Below are positions 35,462 to 46,813 of a DNA stretch of 64,000 bases, in pieces; the first letter of the stretch is position 1, and the number at the start of each line of letters is the position of its first letter. The position numbers and the translations under genes are program-made. The notes below the pieces were generated by a model, which saw only the letters and a program-made list of their open reading frames with translations, did not search any database and was not told where the DNA came from. The DNA is from Brachionus rotundiformis (taxonomy: Eukaryota > Rotifera > Eurotatoria > Ploima > Brachionidae), in the NCBI GenBank assembly GCA_016802295.1, contig JAESIW010000193.1, positions 139,982 through 203,981 of the forward strand, written 5' to 3'.

Positions 35462-36695
35462 TTATTTTGGAACTTGATTTTCGATTAAATTGAGCCAGTT
35501 TATATTTTGGAAAAATTCATGAGTTTTAAGAATTGAATATCCGTTTAACTCAAACTCAGAAACACCAAGTCTTTGATTAGGATCTTTTACCACTAATTTC
35601 TCAATTAAAGATTTGGCATTTTGATCAAAATCATCTTTTATTGAATATTCAACTTTAACAACTTTTTGAAAAATATCATATTCATGACTTAAAAAATTAG
35701 TATGAATCTAATACTAAGATAATTCAATTTAAAAATTATTACTTTCCAAAGAAAAGATGCTTTCCTGAAAGCATTTGGTAAATAATGCAACCAAGCGACC
35801 ATAAATCAGTTCCAATATGAGGATCCTTTCCATTTAATATTTCTGGAGAAACAAACTGTGCTGTTCCAACAAATGAATTTTTTCGACGAATTGGAGTTGA
35901 TTCTTGATCTGACTTTTGCTCCAAAGGATCATCTAAAATACGAGCAGAGCCGAAATCAGTTATTTTAACATGTAAATTTTCATCAAGTAAGATATTTTCC
36001 GGTTTCAGATCCCTTTTGGCACAAACATTTATTTTAGCTCGTAATAAAATCTTATTTTTCTACCTATGGATGATTTTTTTTCGATGCATGAATTCCAAAG
36101 CATCAACTATTTCAGCTGAAAAGAATTGAGTTTGTTCAAAAGTTAGTTTATCATGTTTTTGTATATGTTGTAATAAGTCTCCGTTTACACAATACGATAG
36201 ACCAAAATCTTTATATTTAAAATTTCAAACAAATCAATAAAAATTCTTAATTTCTTACAGAGGTTGTCCTTATCTTGAAAAGTGAATAATAATTTTACAA
36301 AAAAAGGATGCTCTTTAAGATATTCTGACAGTATTCGTTTTTCCAAATGAATATACTTCACTTTTTTTTCCTTTATAATCTGATATTTATCACATTCTTT
36401 GACTAAAAAAGTTATTCAAATATAATTTAAAATTTTCCATAATACTTGCAAATAGTTGTCCTGAATTTTTACATTTAACTAATTTTACCTAAACGAAAAT
36501 ATAATTACTTTTGATGATGATGATATAAATAATATAAATATACTGTTGAAAATGATCCTTCGCCAATTTCTTTTATAAAATCAAAATCACTCCAACTTTT
36601 CAGTTGATTTGAGTTTGTCTGATTTGAAAGTTAAAAAGATTAAAATATAATATAAATAATTAAATGACTTCTACTTTTTCTAAAGACTCATTCAT
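35462..36695 (-). CDS. PDPK1: 3-phosphoinositide-dependent kinase 1 without PH domain (7 exons, 307 aa)
   Basis: Master kinase that phosphorylates the activation loop of AGC kinases (AKT, S6K, SGK, PKC). Exons: 36695-36675, 36618-36544, 36488-36446, 36402-36259, 36208-36064, 36012-35743, 35687-35462; the sum is 924 nt, in frame. Motifs: GEGSFST glycine loop, LFAIKECDKYQIIKEKKV (invariant Lys), HPFFVKLLFTFQD, NLYFGLSYCVNGDLLQHIQK, IIHRDLKPENILLDENLHVK, ITDFGSARIL, KNSFVGTAQFVSPEIL (activation-loop Ser), DLWSLGCIIYQMLSGKHLF, NHEYDIFQKVVKVEYS. The stop follows KTHEFFQNINWLNLIENQVP, so the protein ends with the kinase domain; animal PDK1 normally continues about 150-200 residues with a linker and PIP3-binding PH domain. 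Reading VYLYYLYHHHQ as exon instead of intron leads to a stop, so I reject it. Confidence 0.92.
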
Positions 36696-36868
36696 TTTTA
36701 TTTAAATTATCTAAATCTGTTTGTTTTAAGTCTTTTTGATAATTTTTTTTCAAAAAATATGATAATTTACATAAAACAAATCACATGATGCTTATAAAAA
36801 ATATTTTTTTCGCATTAGAATATTCTCTAAAATTTAGTCTTGAAATCAAAGGATAAAATTGAAATAAA
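36696..36868. promoter_or_regulatory. 173-bp bidirectional promoter, PDPK1 (-) / LRMDA-like (+)
   Basis: The two start codons face away from each other with only 173 bp between, so both promoters and both 5' UTRs must fit here. The stretch is AT-rich with a poly-T run near 36746-36753; no distinct motif is separable by eye. Confidence 0.5.
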
Positions 36869-37839
36869 ATGAACCATGAAAAAAATGAAACTAAGAATCC
36901 TCAAGGTATATTATTAAAATGTATAAAAATAACAAGATTTTATATTAAATTTAGAAGAATTTAATGAAAATGATGATGAAATAAGTATATATCAGACTCA
37001 AAATAATAATCAATATTTTGAATCAGTTCAAAACGTCATTAATAAGTTTAACTATAATTTTTCGGCATCTGAAAAAAAGGTTTGTATTTAAATATATATA
37101 AAAGTTATTAAAAATAATCACTTAAATAAGCTTTGTTTCGTTGGTAATGATGCAGAATCTATTCCTACAGAGATCATTTATGAATTTGGCCTTAAAACTT
37201 TAATTTTAGATATAAGTTTTAATTTCATGAGGTAAAAGAATCATAGACGTGAAGAATCTCTAACTTTTAAAAATTTAAAGCGATTTAATGGACTTAGAGC
37301 AGTTTCCTTATTTAGAAGAATTGATTTGTGATAATAACAACATATCAGATAAAAGTCGATTCCCTAGTTTAAAAAGCTTGAAAATTTTATCATGCAATAA
37401 AAATCAAATTGAAGACATACACATTTTTATAGATAAAGTGAAATCATTATTTCCTAATTTGGCTTATCTTAGTTTGCTTGGAAATAAAGCCTGTCCTAAT
37501 CAATTAATTGATGAAAATAAAGATGAATATGATTATTCACGATACAGAAAATATGTCATTTACCGATTAAAAAAATTAAAATTTTTGGACAGCTATCAAG
37601 TAACTAAAGATGAACGAGATATAGTTGAGAGAGATGCCATGTTTTTTGAAACTGTAAAGGCTGAAAATTCGTTTGAAGATGAGAATAGGGATGATTCATC
37701 AAAAATGTTTAAGAATTATACACCGCTACCAGAGCAACAAAAAAATGATACTCCACAGAGTTCATTTGGCTACTCTAGATATGTTTATTATGGTAAACAA
37801 TCTGAAGGTAATAGATTTATTAAAAATGATGATTTATAA
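36869..37839 (+). CDS. LRMDA: LRMDA-like leucine-rich repeat protein (4 exons, 273 aa)
   Basis: Exons: 36869-36905, 36955-37079, 37131-37231, 37281-37839; the sum is 822 nt, in frame. Residues about 65-180 form four or so leucine-rich repeats (LCFVGND, LKTLILDISFNFM, LEELICDNNNISD, LKILSCNKNQIED, LAYLSLLGNKACP) closed by an LRR cap with YRKYVIYRLKKLKFLDS and VTKDERD. The end, SRYVYYGKQSEGNRFIKNDD, resembles the tail of the C10orf11/LRMDA group (melanocyte differentiation-associated in vertebrates; function in invertebrates unknown). I rate the family as likely rather than certain; other U2A'-like LRR proteins share the cap. The stop lies 52 bp from the convergent IQCK stop. Confidence 0.75.
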
Positions 37840-37891
37840 TAATAAGAAATGTTGTAAATTTATTTATAATAAAACTTTTACAAATATTTTT

Positions 37892-38891
37892 TCAAATTTT
37901 ATTTTCATCACTCCAAAATTTTTCGACGCGTTGATTAATGTTTTGATTCTCTTCTCTTAGCTCTTTTTGCCATTGTCGCAGTTCTTGTACTTCTGGATCG
38001 CGTCGCACCAAATAACCTTTATAAAACGCCTGAATTTTTAATGCAGCTTCTTCTTCCGTCCAAATTAATGATTTTGGAAGAGGAGGACGTGGACTAAGCA
38101 AATTTAAAAAAATATTTATTTTATAATATCAAACAAAATAAATTATTACTGCAATTGCAGCCATTCTTTGGCAAAAGGTATTTCATCTAAAGACATTGAT
38201 TTTCGAATTTCGGCTTCATTTATTTCGACAAATGGATTATTCCTTTATAACATTTATTATTCATCATATTAAATAAAAATATATATATTAAAATTTTACT
38301 GATATAAATAAGTAGTTAAAAAATCACAAGCGTTAAATGCAGTTCTTTTTCTCTTTAAAATTTTTAGAATAAAGAAATACAATTTTTAAATTTACTTCAA
38401 AGCATTTGTGATTTTTAGCTTCCGACAGCATTTTCTCCAAAGCTGGTAAAAGAGTTGGAAAAACAAAATTTTCAATAAATTGTCTCTCGGAACACTCATT
38501 TTTTAGTTTTAAAACTTCTTTCTGATTAGAAAGTGAATTTTTTGGAATAAATTTTTCTAAAGCATATCCAAAACAAGCTGGATGAGAAATTGAAGAATCT
38601 ATATCCTTCTAAGATAAGATTTTTTTATTTTATAAATTTTAAAGTTTCATTAAGATTACTATAAGATTCTCATCATCTAAATGGATTTTTTCATACGAAT
38701 AGCCATAAAAAGCAGGACAATGTTTCGAGGGATCAAATTCATTTATTTCTTCTGGTATATCAGATTTTTTTTTTTTCTTTTCAAAATCTTACAAATGATA
38801 TGTTTAAACATTTTCATGTTATAAGTTAATTCATACCATGACAAATCTCTTCCCATAAGTTTTTTTTCTCGTTGGTTTTCAAAACAGGCAT
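37892..38891 (-). CDS. IQCK: IQ motif-containing protein K (6 exons, 247 aa)
   Basis: Exons: 38891-38837, 38787-38660, 38608-38396, 38352-38300, 38242-38150, 38093-37892; the sum is 744 nt, in frame. The conserved stretch FNACDFLTTYLY lies in exon 4, and EIPFAKEWLQLHPRPPLPKS spans the last junction. The IQ calmodulin-binding motif EEAALKIQAFYKGYLVRRDP is followed by VQELRQWQKELREEN, typical of IQCK. The family is associated with cilia/flagella in animals, so the gene hints at motile cilia. The N-terminal region has a Lys run (DFEKKKKKSD). Divergent from WAC. Confidence 0.9.
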
Positions 38892-39448
38892 TCTTTTAAG
38901 TTTGATAAATAGTAAATTATTAATATATGTAAATATATATGAAATAATTGACGATAAAAATTACCATGGAAACGTCTAAATTTGAATTTTTCGTCTCAAC
39001 TTAGTAAATTTGGAAGATAAGTTATGATTATCATTTCTATTTTTGAACTAAAATAAGACCTAGTATCTAAATATTTATTTAATATTACAAATTTTGACTT
39101 GATATAATTTTTTTTATTTAATAATTTGTCATTTCTTAAATTTGAAAATAGAAATACAGCTAGTTAATTGTCAAGTAAATAATGCATTTATTTTATAATT
39201 TTTATGACAATAGAAAAAAGCCTCAAAAATAATCATAAAAAATTCATAGCTAAATTTTAACATTTATGGTATATATCTAATAAGAGGAAAAGTTAAGAAT
39301 TTGCAAGAAAAAATTATCATTTATTTGAATTCATAAATAATTTGAAATAAATAACAAAAAATCAAGGAATTGACCACAAAGCTAATTTTCAGCGGTCTTT
39401 TGGTTCAAATAAGTCATCTTGTCAAAATTATATTAATTTTAATTCATA
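38892..39448. promoter_or_regulatory. Divergent intergenic region, IQCK (-) / WAC (+)
   Basis: 557 bp between two start codons on opposite strands. AT-rich, no open frame. TTTTCAG at about 39387 is a possible 3' splice site in the WAC leader. Confidence 0.45.
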
Positions 39449-41600
39449 ATGCCAAATACGTCAGGCAAAGAATTTGATCGACGATATAATAATAGACGTA
39501 AATCAAATGAAGACGATTATTGTAAGATGTCTATCTTCGATTTTAATATTATTAATATATTTTTTATTTTAGATTCGAATGTTCATTTTCAATACCAGGA
39601 TGGCTTTAATCAAATGTACAGAAATTCAAGTCGCGATAAAAAAAGTATTTCCTCATTTCAGTCTTCTTCATCTGATGTAAAAAAAAAATTAAATCTGTTA
39701 AGAAAATAAATTAATAAGTTTTAAAATGTTTAGATGAAACAACCACTTAGATCATATGGCGATTGGTCAGAGTTTTTGAGCTCAAATGGCAAAATTTACT
39801 TTTATAATCGAAAAACTGAAAGAGCGCAATGGGACAAACCTGATGAATGGGATTGGTTAATGATGCAAGAGTAAAATTTTTAATTTAAATCAATAAAGTA
39901 GTCAATTAGATTGTTTTCTTTTAAGAGATAAGACATCTAAAGCCTATTATCAACAATCAAGCAAAGATAATAGAAGTACAAATCGATTTCGTAATAAATA
40001 CGAAAACAGTGAAATATTTGATTCAAATGCAAAATCACAAAGGTATAATTATGATAAATATCATCGAGGTATACCAATTTTTTTTAAAAAAATTATCTCT
40101 TATATAAACTAAAATTTAAGATTACTCAAACGATTACATTAACTCCAATCAATCGAATACATTCCGTCAAAATTACAATATTAACGATAGATGTTCAAAT
40201 CAAAATGTATCAATGTTGAGCTTTCCTCAGTCTAATTCTATTCAAATGAACGACTACTACGATTCGTCCCAAAATTATCCTTTGAATGTCTCATCATCAT
40301 CATCAGCATCCAATTCTGACTATTATCCAAAGAACAATCAAATGTATCGAAATAATAATTATCATAATAGTAAAGATTGGTCTCAAATGTCGAAAATGCA
40401 GTACATCCCAAACGGAACCAACAATATCAATAGTCCCAATAACACTAAAAATTCCCCCAGATATCCGAATCAATATGATGATTCAAGTGAGTTTATATTT
40501 TATAATTAGATATATTTAATATTCATTAATGATTAATTCAAATCTTTTAAAAAATAATCATTTTCCTAACAAAATAATTTTTTTTTAAATCAGACATGAA
40601 CAAGCCATATAGTTATCAACAACATAGACATCATATGACGAGATATGACAATTTTAGTGAAAACCCTGTGAATAACCAAAAATGTAACTTTAATCAATCA
40701 AATAACAGCTCTTATCAAAATCCTGATTATAACAACTTTAACAACAATATCAATCATAATATTAATAATACTGCTACTACTTTTACTCCCACAGCAGCAA
40801 CAACAACAACAACCACTGCTACTACTACTACTACTAATAATAATAATAATTTTCAAAGCTCAAATTTAAACAAATCAAACAATAATTTTAATAAAGATCA
40901 AAAATTTGTTTCAGTAGTTAATCAACAGCCATCTATTCAAAATGGTTCCCAAAATCAGTCAAGATGCAGAGCAAACAGTGGAAATACAGGGCTTTCCCCT
41001 ACCAATAAAAAATTCAAACGATCTGATGATTATACTCAATCGCGTAATGCAGATGAAGAATCATGGGATCAGAAAATGGAAGAGAAACCCGACACAGAAA
41101 GTCATGAAAAAGAACAAAATCAGAAAAAACCAGAAAATCAATCTTATAATGGCATTGAAAAGATAAGTGAAGTAAAAGAAGAAAATAAAATAAGAGAGAA
41201 AATTGAGGAAAAATCTGAAAAACATATTAAAACTGAAGCTGAGGAAAGTAAAGAGAACCAAATGGAACATAAGCATACTGATCCAGTTCTTACTTCAACT
41301 GTCGATGATATAAACAAATACTACAGATCAGAACTTGTTGATAGATTAACTAATTGTCTTGGAGTTGTAGAGGTTGTTTTTTGATAAAGTTTTATTTAAA
41401 CTTTTGTTAAATTATTTTTTTAGAATTTAGCATGGGTCAACCAGTCTTATTCGAAGCATTTTTATTATTCAAAATTAAGCGTTGACATAAAAAAATACCG
41501 ATCAATTGTACGTGTTAAAGAAATTAAAAAAACTCAATTAGAACAACGGTTATTATTTTTACAGAATCAAATGAGAGAAATAGAAGAGTTGTTGGGCTGA
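39449..41600 (+). CDS. WAC: WAC: WW domain adaptor with coiled coil (7 exons, 592 aa)
   Basis: Nuclear adaptor that links RNF20/40-mediated H2B ubiquitination to elongating RNA polymerase II; also tied to autophagy and mitosis in other animals. Exons: 39449-39521, 39573-39676, 39734-39870, 39926-40068, 40121-40486, 40594-41372, 41424-41600; the sum is 1779 nt, in frame. A single WW domain in exon 3: DWSEFLSSNGKIYFYNRKTE, then AQWDKPDEWDW. The middle is Asn/Ser/Tyr-rich and disordered, with a Thr/Ala and Asn tract (40770-40850) coded by ACA/ACT/AAT repeats. The C-terminal coiled coil (YRSIVRVKEIKKTQLEQRLL) is the family's other hallmark. An extended Glu/Lys stretch precedes it. Confidence 0.9.
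40780..40851 (+). repeat. Trinucleotide repeat tract inside WAC
   Basis: Runs of ACA, then ACT, then AAT codons give alternating Thr/Ala followed by Asn5. Likely length-variable between individuals. A shorter TCA run near 40290-40304 encodes Ser5. Confidence 0.7.
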
Positions 41601-42100
41601 ACTGTATAAATAAATTATCAATAGTTCTGACATCAAATGTTGTAAAATATTCTCATTTGCAAATTAAGTGATCGACCTAATTCGTTATGTTTAATTAAAA
41701 TTTAAATTGTTCAGTTTCGTTAAATAGAACTAATTTTATTGTATCATTTTAAAATTAATTTTTTATTTATAACTTCTTAATGATTCAGAAATAAATTTTG
41801 TTGAAGAAAAAGCTTTCACTAAAAATTCATTAGACTAAAGAAAATTTTTATACTTTTTTTTAATACTGAAATTTTGTGTAAATCTTAAATAATAAAACTG
41901 AAATTAGTTTAAAAGTATTTTGATATTTTCTTGAATTTCACAATTTATTTAACAATATTTCGGCTAAATTGCAGAATATTGTTTTTTATATTAAGCCTTT
42001 TACAAAATTAACCATTCATGTATTAATTTTTCATACATTTTATTAATCGATACAAAATTTAAAATTTAATTTTAGAAATTTTATTAAACTAATTAAAAAA
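41601..42100. other. Intergenic stretch WAC-DHX15
   Basis: 500 bp between two plus-strand genes, AT-rich, no gene seen. AATAAA sequences occur (about 41609 and 41890). TTTAATTTTAG ends 26 bp before the DHX15 ATG. Confidence 0.5.
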
Positions 42101-44604
42101 ATGTCCTCACGAAAACAAAAAATCGATTTGGGCGAAGAAACTCGAGAACGAAGCAAAAAAACAAGGTTATTTCAAACAAATTCTTTAAATTAGATATGTA
42201 AATTTAAGTTAAATCATCTTTAGATTTGATGTTGTTGAACCAAATGGCATAATGGATCGTAACCAAGAAAAAAAAAGTACACTTCCACCTGAAATACTTG
42301 CAAAGCTTCCTAAATCAAACACACAGACACAAATTAATCCTTATAATGGCCAACAATATTCTATAAAATATTATGATATTCTAAAAAAGCGTATGCAGCT
42401 GCCCGTATGGGAATATAAACAGGCGTTTATGACAACTTTGACCAATAATCAAGTAACAGTTCTTGTTGGTGAAACAGGTTCTGGTAAAACTACTCAAATA
42501 CCACAATGTTGTGTTGAATGGGTAAAAGAATATAGTACACAAAAAAAAAAAGGAGTTGCCTGTACTCAGCCTAGAAGAGTGGCTGCAATGAGTGTAGCAG
42601 CTCGTGTAGCCGACGAAATGGACGTAGTCCTAGGTCAAGAAGTAGGCTATTCTATTCGTTTTGAAGATTGCTCATCATCGAGAACAATTCTTAAATACTT
42701 AACAGATGGTATGTTATTAAGAGAAGCAATGTCCGATCCACTTCTTGAAAACTATTCTTGTCTAATTCTTGACGAAGCTCATGAAAGAACTCTGGCAACA
42801 GACATTTTAATGGGTCTATTGAAGGAAATAGCAAAACAGCGATCTGATTTAAAAATAATAATTATGAGTGCTACTTTAGATGCAGGTAAATTTCAAGATT
42901 ATTTTGATGGTGCTCCATTGCTATCAATACCTGGACGAACTTTTCCCGTCGAGATATTCTACACCCCGGAGCCTGAAAAAGACTACCTCGAAGCTGCAAT
43001 TAGAACAGTGGTTCAAATTCACATGTGTGAAGAAACAGAAGGAGACATCCTTTTATTTTTGACAGGCCAGGAAGAGATAGATGAAGCTTGTAAAAAGATT
43101 CAAAAAGAAATCGATAATTTAGGTCAAGAAGTTGGAGAAGTTAAATGCATTCCATTATATTCAACATTGCCTCCAAATCTACAACAAAAAATTTTTGAAC
43201 CAGCGCCGCCAAGAAGACCAAATGGTGCAATTGGCCGTAAAGTTGTGGTATCTACAAACATTGCTGAGACATCTTTGACAATTGATGGAGTAGTTTTTGT
43301 AATTGATCCTGGTTTCTCAAAACAAAAAGTATACAACCCAAGAATTAGAGTTGAATCTCTTCTCGTCACTGCTATTTCCAAAGCTAGTGCCCAACAGCGA
43401 GCAGGTAGAGCTGGTCGTACAAAACCTGGAAAATGTTTCAGATTATATACTGAGAAAGCATTTCAAACCGAAATGCAAGAAAATACGTATCCAGAAATAC
43501 TTCGATCTAATTTAGGTTCTGTGGTTTTACAACTAAAGAAGCTTGGAATCGATGATCTAGTTCATTTTGATTTTATGGATCCTCCTGCTCCAGAAACTTT
43601 AATGAGAGCACTAGAATTACTTAATTATCTAGCTGCACTTGATGATGAAGGAGATCTTACTGATCTTGGAGGAATGATGGCTGAATTTCCGCTTGATCCT
43701 CAATTGGCTAAAATGGTGATTGCTAGTTGTGATTTTAATTGTTCAAATGAAATTTTAAGTATTACATCTATGTTATCAGGTAGCTAACTTTTAATTTATT
43801 AGTAATCAAAAAAATACTTTATTGAATATAATAATATTTGATAAAATGAAAAATCAACGTTGTTAAAATTTTTTTCAACTGTTCTTTAAATTTATATGAA
43901 TTAATTGAAAACGAACCGAGGAAATTGTCAAATTTTTAATTTTAAGTGCCGCAAATATTTGTTAGACCGCCTGAAGCTAAAAAAGCAGCTGACGAAGCAA
44001 AAATGAGCTTCGCTCATATTGATGGAGATCATTTGACAATGCTAAATGTTTATCATGCTTTTAAACAAAGTATGACCTAATCTAATAAATTTTTAATATT
44101 TAAAAAAATTTAAATTATTTTCAAGATCATGAAGATCCAACCTGGTGTTATGATAATTTCATAAATTATAGATCTTTAAAAAGCGCAGATAATGTTCGAA
44201 CTCAACTAGCAAGAATAATGGAACGATTTAACTTAAAGCGAACAAGCACTGAATTTACTAGTCGTGATTATTATCTTAATATTCGAAAAGCTCTTGTGAC
44301 CGGATTTTTTATGCAAGTTGCACATCTTGAACGAACTGGACACTATCTTACAGTAAAAGATAACCAAGTTGTTCAACTTCATCCAAGTACATGTTTGGAC
44401 CATAAACCTGAATGGGTTATTTACAATGAATTTGTGCTTACAACAAAAAATTATATTAGAACAATAACTGATATAAAACCTGAATGGCTTATAAAAATAG
44501 CGCCTCAATACTATGAATTGAGTAATTTTCCAAATTGTGAAGCCAAACGTCAATTAGAGCGACTACAAGTTCGCTTAGAGCAAATGAAAAAAAGTGATGA
44601 GTAA
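42101..44604 (+). CDS. DHX15: DEAH-box RNA helicase DHX15/PRP43 (4 exons, 740 aa)
   Basis: ATP-dependent helicase that dismantles lariat-intron spliceosomes and also works in ribosome assembly. Exons: 42101-42165, 42224-43779, 43947-44069, 44126-44604; the sum is 2223 nt, in frame. Motif I GETGSGKTTQIP near residue 103, DEAH near 204, SAT near 237, TNIAETSLTIDGV, and QRAGRAGR near 411. Then the winged-helix/ratchet and OB-fold region through KSADNVRTQLARIMERF and HPSTCLDHKPEWVIYNEFVL. The N-terminal tail before the helicase core is short compared with human DHX15 (795 aa). Protein sequence is highly conserved and codons are ordinary for the window. Two overlapping frames (43124-43381 and 44233-44553, minus) are shadows. 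Confidence 0.97.
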
Positions 44605-45150
44605 TAAATTATTAAAAGATATTGCAATTACATTGCAATGATAATCTTTCTATTGCATAACTAGTAATCAGATGTCTTATAAATATTTGAAAATGACTAA
44701 TATGTACACATAAATAATTGATTTAAATAAATGTTTAAATCATTAATTTTTTTATTTTTTTTTCAACGATTTCTAGGAATTTAGTTATTGATTAACTGTT
44801 GGATTTTAAATAAGCTTTTTTGAATCATTTATCAATTAAATTGAAAAAAAAACCTAAATCTAGATAAGTAATATAGAAATAAAATTTTGGTAAAAATTTG
44901 GAAAATAGCTTATTTAAGAAAAAAATTTTTTTGTTAAAATAACTATTGATTATTTTGTTAACAATTTCAAATCGTTAGTTAAATGAACTATAGTTTTTAT
45001 ATGTCATTGCGAATATTTAAATATGCTTCAATATAGAAATTTTATTTTTTTGACTAAAAAATTCGAAAAATTTATGTTATCTTTTTTTTTTAATTTTTAT
45101 AATATTTTGATGATTTAAAAATAATCTCTAAAAATTTAGCTATTTTAATA
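44605..45150. other. Convergent 3' region, DHX15 (+) / GDH (-)
   Basis: 546 bp between two stop codons. AT-rich with poly-T near 44747-44763. It contains AATAAA about 125 bp past the DHX15 stop. Nothing else seen. Confidence 0.5.
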
Positions 45151-46813
45151 TTAGAATGTGAATCCAGCACTTTCATAAACTTTGACAATTTTTTCGATAG
45201 CATTTACGTAGGCAGCAGTTCTAATATCAAGGCCTAAGTTGTATTTCATAGCTGTTTTCATAATTGCTTTAGCAGATCTTTCCATCGAATATTCTAAGCC
45301 TGAATGAACTATATCTTTTTCAGAGGCACCCTTAGAATAAAATATATTAACTGATATAAAAAATTAAAGTAATTATTACAGCCATTCTTTTCAAAAATTC
45401 TGGACTTGGTTCAATTGCTAATTTGCCACCAAATTGTTTCACAAGTGAATCCTGAACACTTCCTAATAAATGATAGTTTGTATCTTTTTGATATTTGAAT
45501 GTTAAACGACCGTAGCTGACATGATTCAAATTTTTTAACCACTCAAAATATGAGACAGTTACTCCACCTGCATTTATATATAAATCGGGAATAATCAAAA
45601 CATTTTTTTTCTTTAGAATTTCATCAGCTTCTGGTGTAACAGGACCATTAGCACCTTCAGCAATTACCTTAGCTTGAATTCTTTCTGCATTGTGTTTAGT
45701 TATCTGTTTTTCACTAGCAGCTGGAACTAAAATATCACACTTTTCAGTGAGTAGATCGTTAATATTTTCTTTAGCATATGGTTCAGCCCCTGGAAATCCT
45801 TTAATTGTTCCGTTCTCAATCTTATAATCTTCGAGCGCTTTAGGATCAATTCCATTAGGATTAACAATTGCACAATCCCATTCCAAAACACCAACACATT
45901 TTGCTCCGTGTCTTGTCAAATATCTCATTGAATGAAGACCTACATTACCAAAACCTTGCACAATGTAGGTTTTATTTTGAAGTCCTGGCAAAAGACCAAC
46001 TTGTGACATAAATGATGCTTCGTTGACAAAATTGTCAATGCCGTGATAAATACCACGACCAGTTGCTGAAGTTCTCCCATGAATACCTCCTTGTAAAATT
46101 GGTTTACCTGTGACACATGCAAAAGCATTAATGTTTGAAAATCCTAAAGTATTTGCATAGGTATCTGCAATCCATGCCATTTCTCTTTCACCAGTACCCA
46201 TATCTGGAGCAGGAACATCGATTCCAGGACCAATGAAACCTTTTTTTGATAGCTCAACAGCAAAACGGCGAGTAATTCGTTCTAGTTCAGCTTCGGAATA
46301 CTCTTTTGGATTAATTTTCACTCCAGCTTTTCCACCACCAAAAGGGACATCAACACATGCACATTTATAGGTCATCAAAGCAGACAGCGCTTTTACCTCA
46401 TCAATGCATACATCCCTTGAGTAACGAATTCCACCTTTGCATGGTGCCCGATGCTGAGAATGCTGGGCTCTCCAAGCTTCAATAATTTCGAACTCGCCAT
46501 TATCTCTTTTAACCGGAAAGGTCATCTCAAGAACATGGTTACATGGCTTTATAACTTTCAAAATTCCTTTTATCTTATTACGTTTCACATCAGGTGATTC
46601 GCGAGATTTCATTTCTTCAACCATTTTGTCTTCAACTATTGATGCAGCTCTATCGTAAAACATTTCAACCATTTTGTAGAAATTTACATCATCGCCTGAT
46701 TCAGCAGCTGAAGTGCTGTATGAAGCATTCAGAATAGCTGATTGTCCCCTAAACAACGAAGACTTTAGGGCATTCGAGTTTAAAAAAGTTGATCTAATAG
46801 CCTGATTAAGCAT
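45151..46813 (-). CDS. GLUD1: Mitochondrial glutamate dehydrogenase (2 exons, 537 aa)
   Basis: Interconverts glutamate and 2-oxoglutarate plus ammonium in the mitochondrial matrix. Exons: 46813-45380 and 45330-45151; the sum is 1614 nt, in frame. Residues 1-33 are Arg/Ser/Ala-rich without acids, a typical mitochondrial presequence. Substrate and catalytic block KGGIRYSRDVCIDEVKALS and VPFGGGKAGVKINP (catalytic Lys), nucleotide-binding IVQGFGNVGLHS, LVPAASEKQI and AEGANGPVTPEAD, and YEWLKN-type YFEWLKNLNHVS including the antenna region usual in animal GDHs. Length is near the 558-aa human protein. One 49-bp intron with an AAG acceptor. Confidence 0.97.

Noticed and set aside
36491..36543. His/Tyr-rich insertion (VYLYYLYHHHQ) in the PDPK1 glycine loop
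   Set aside because: Reading it as exon leads to a stop at every reachable acceptor; splicing it out restores GEGSFST-VKLVK.
43124..43515. Open frames overlapping DHX15 on both strands
   Set aside because: Shadows of a highly conserved helicase exon.
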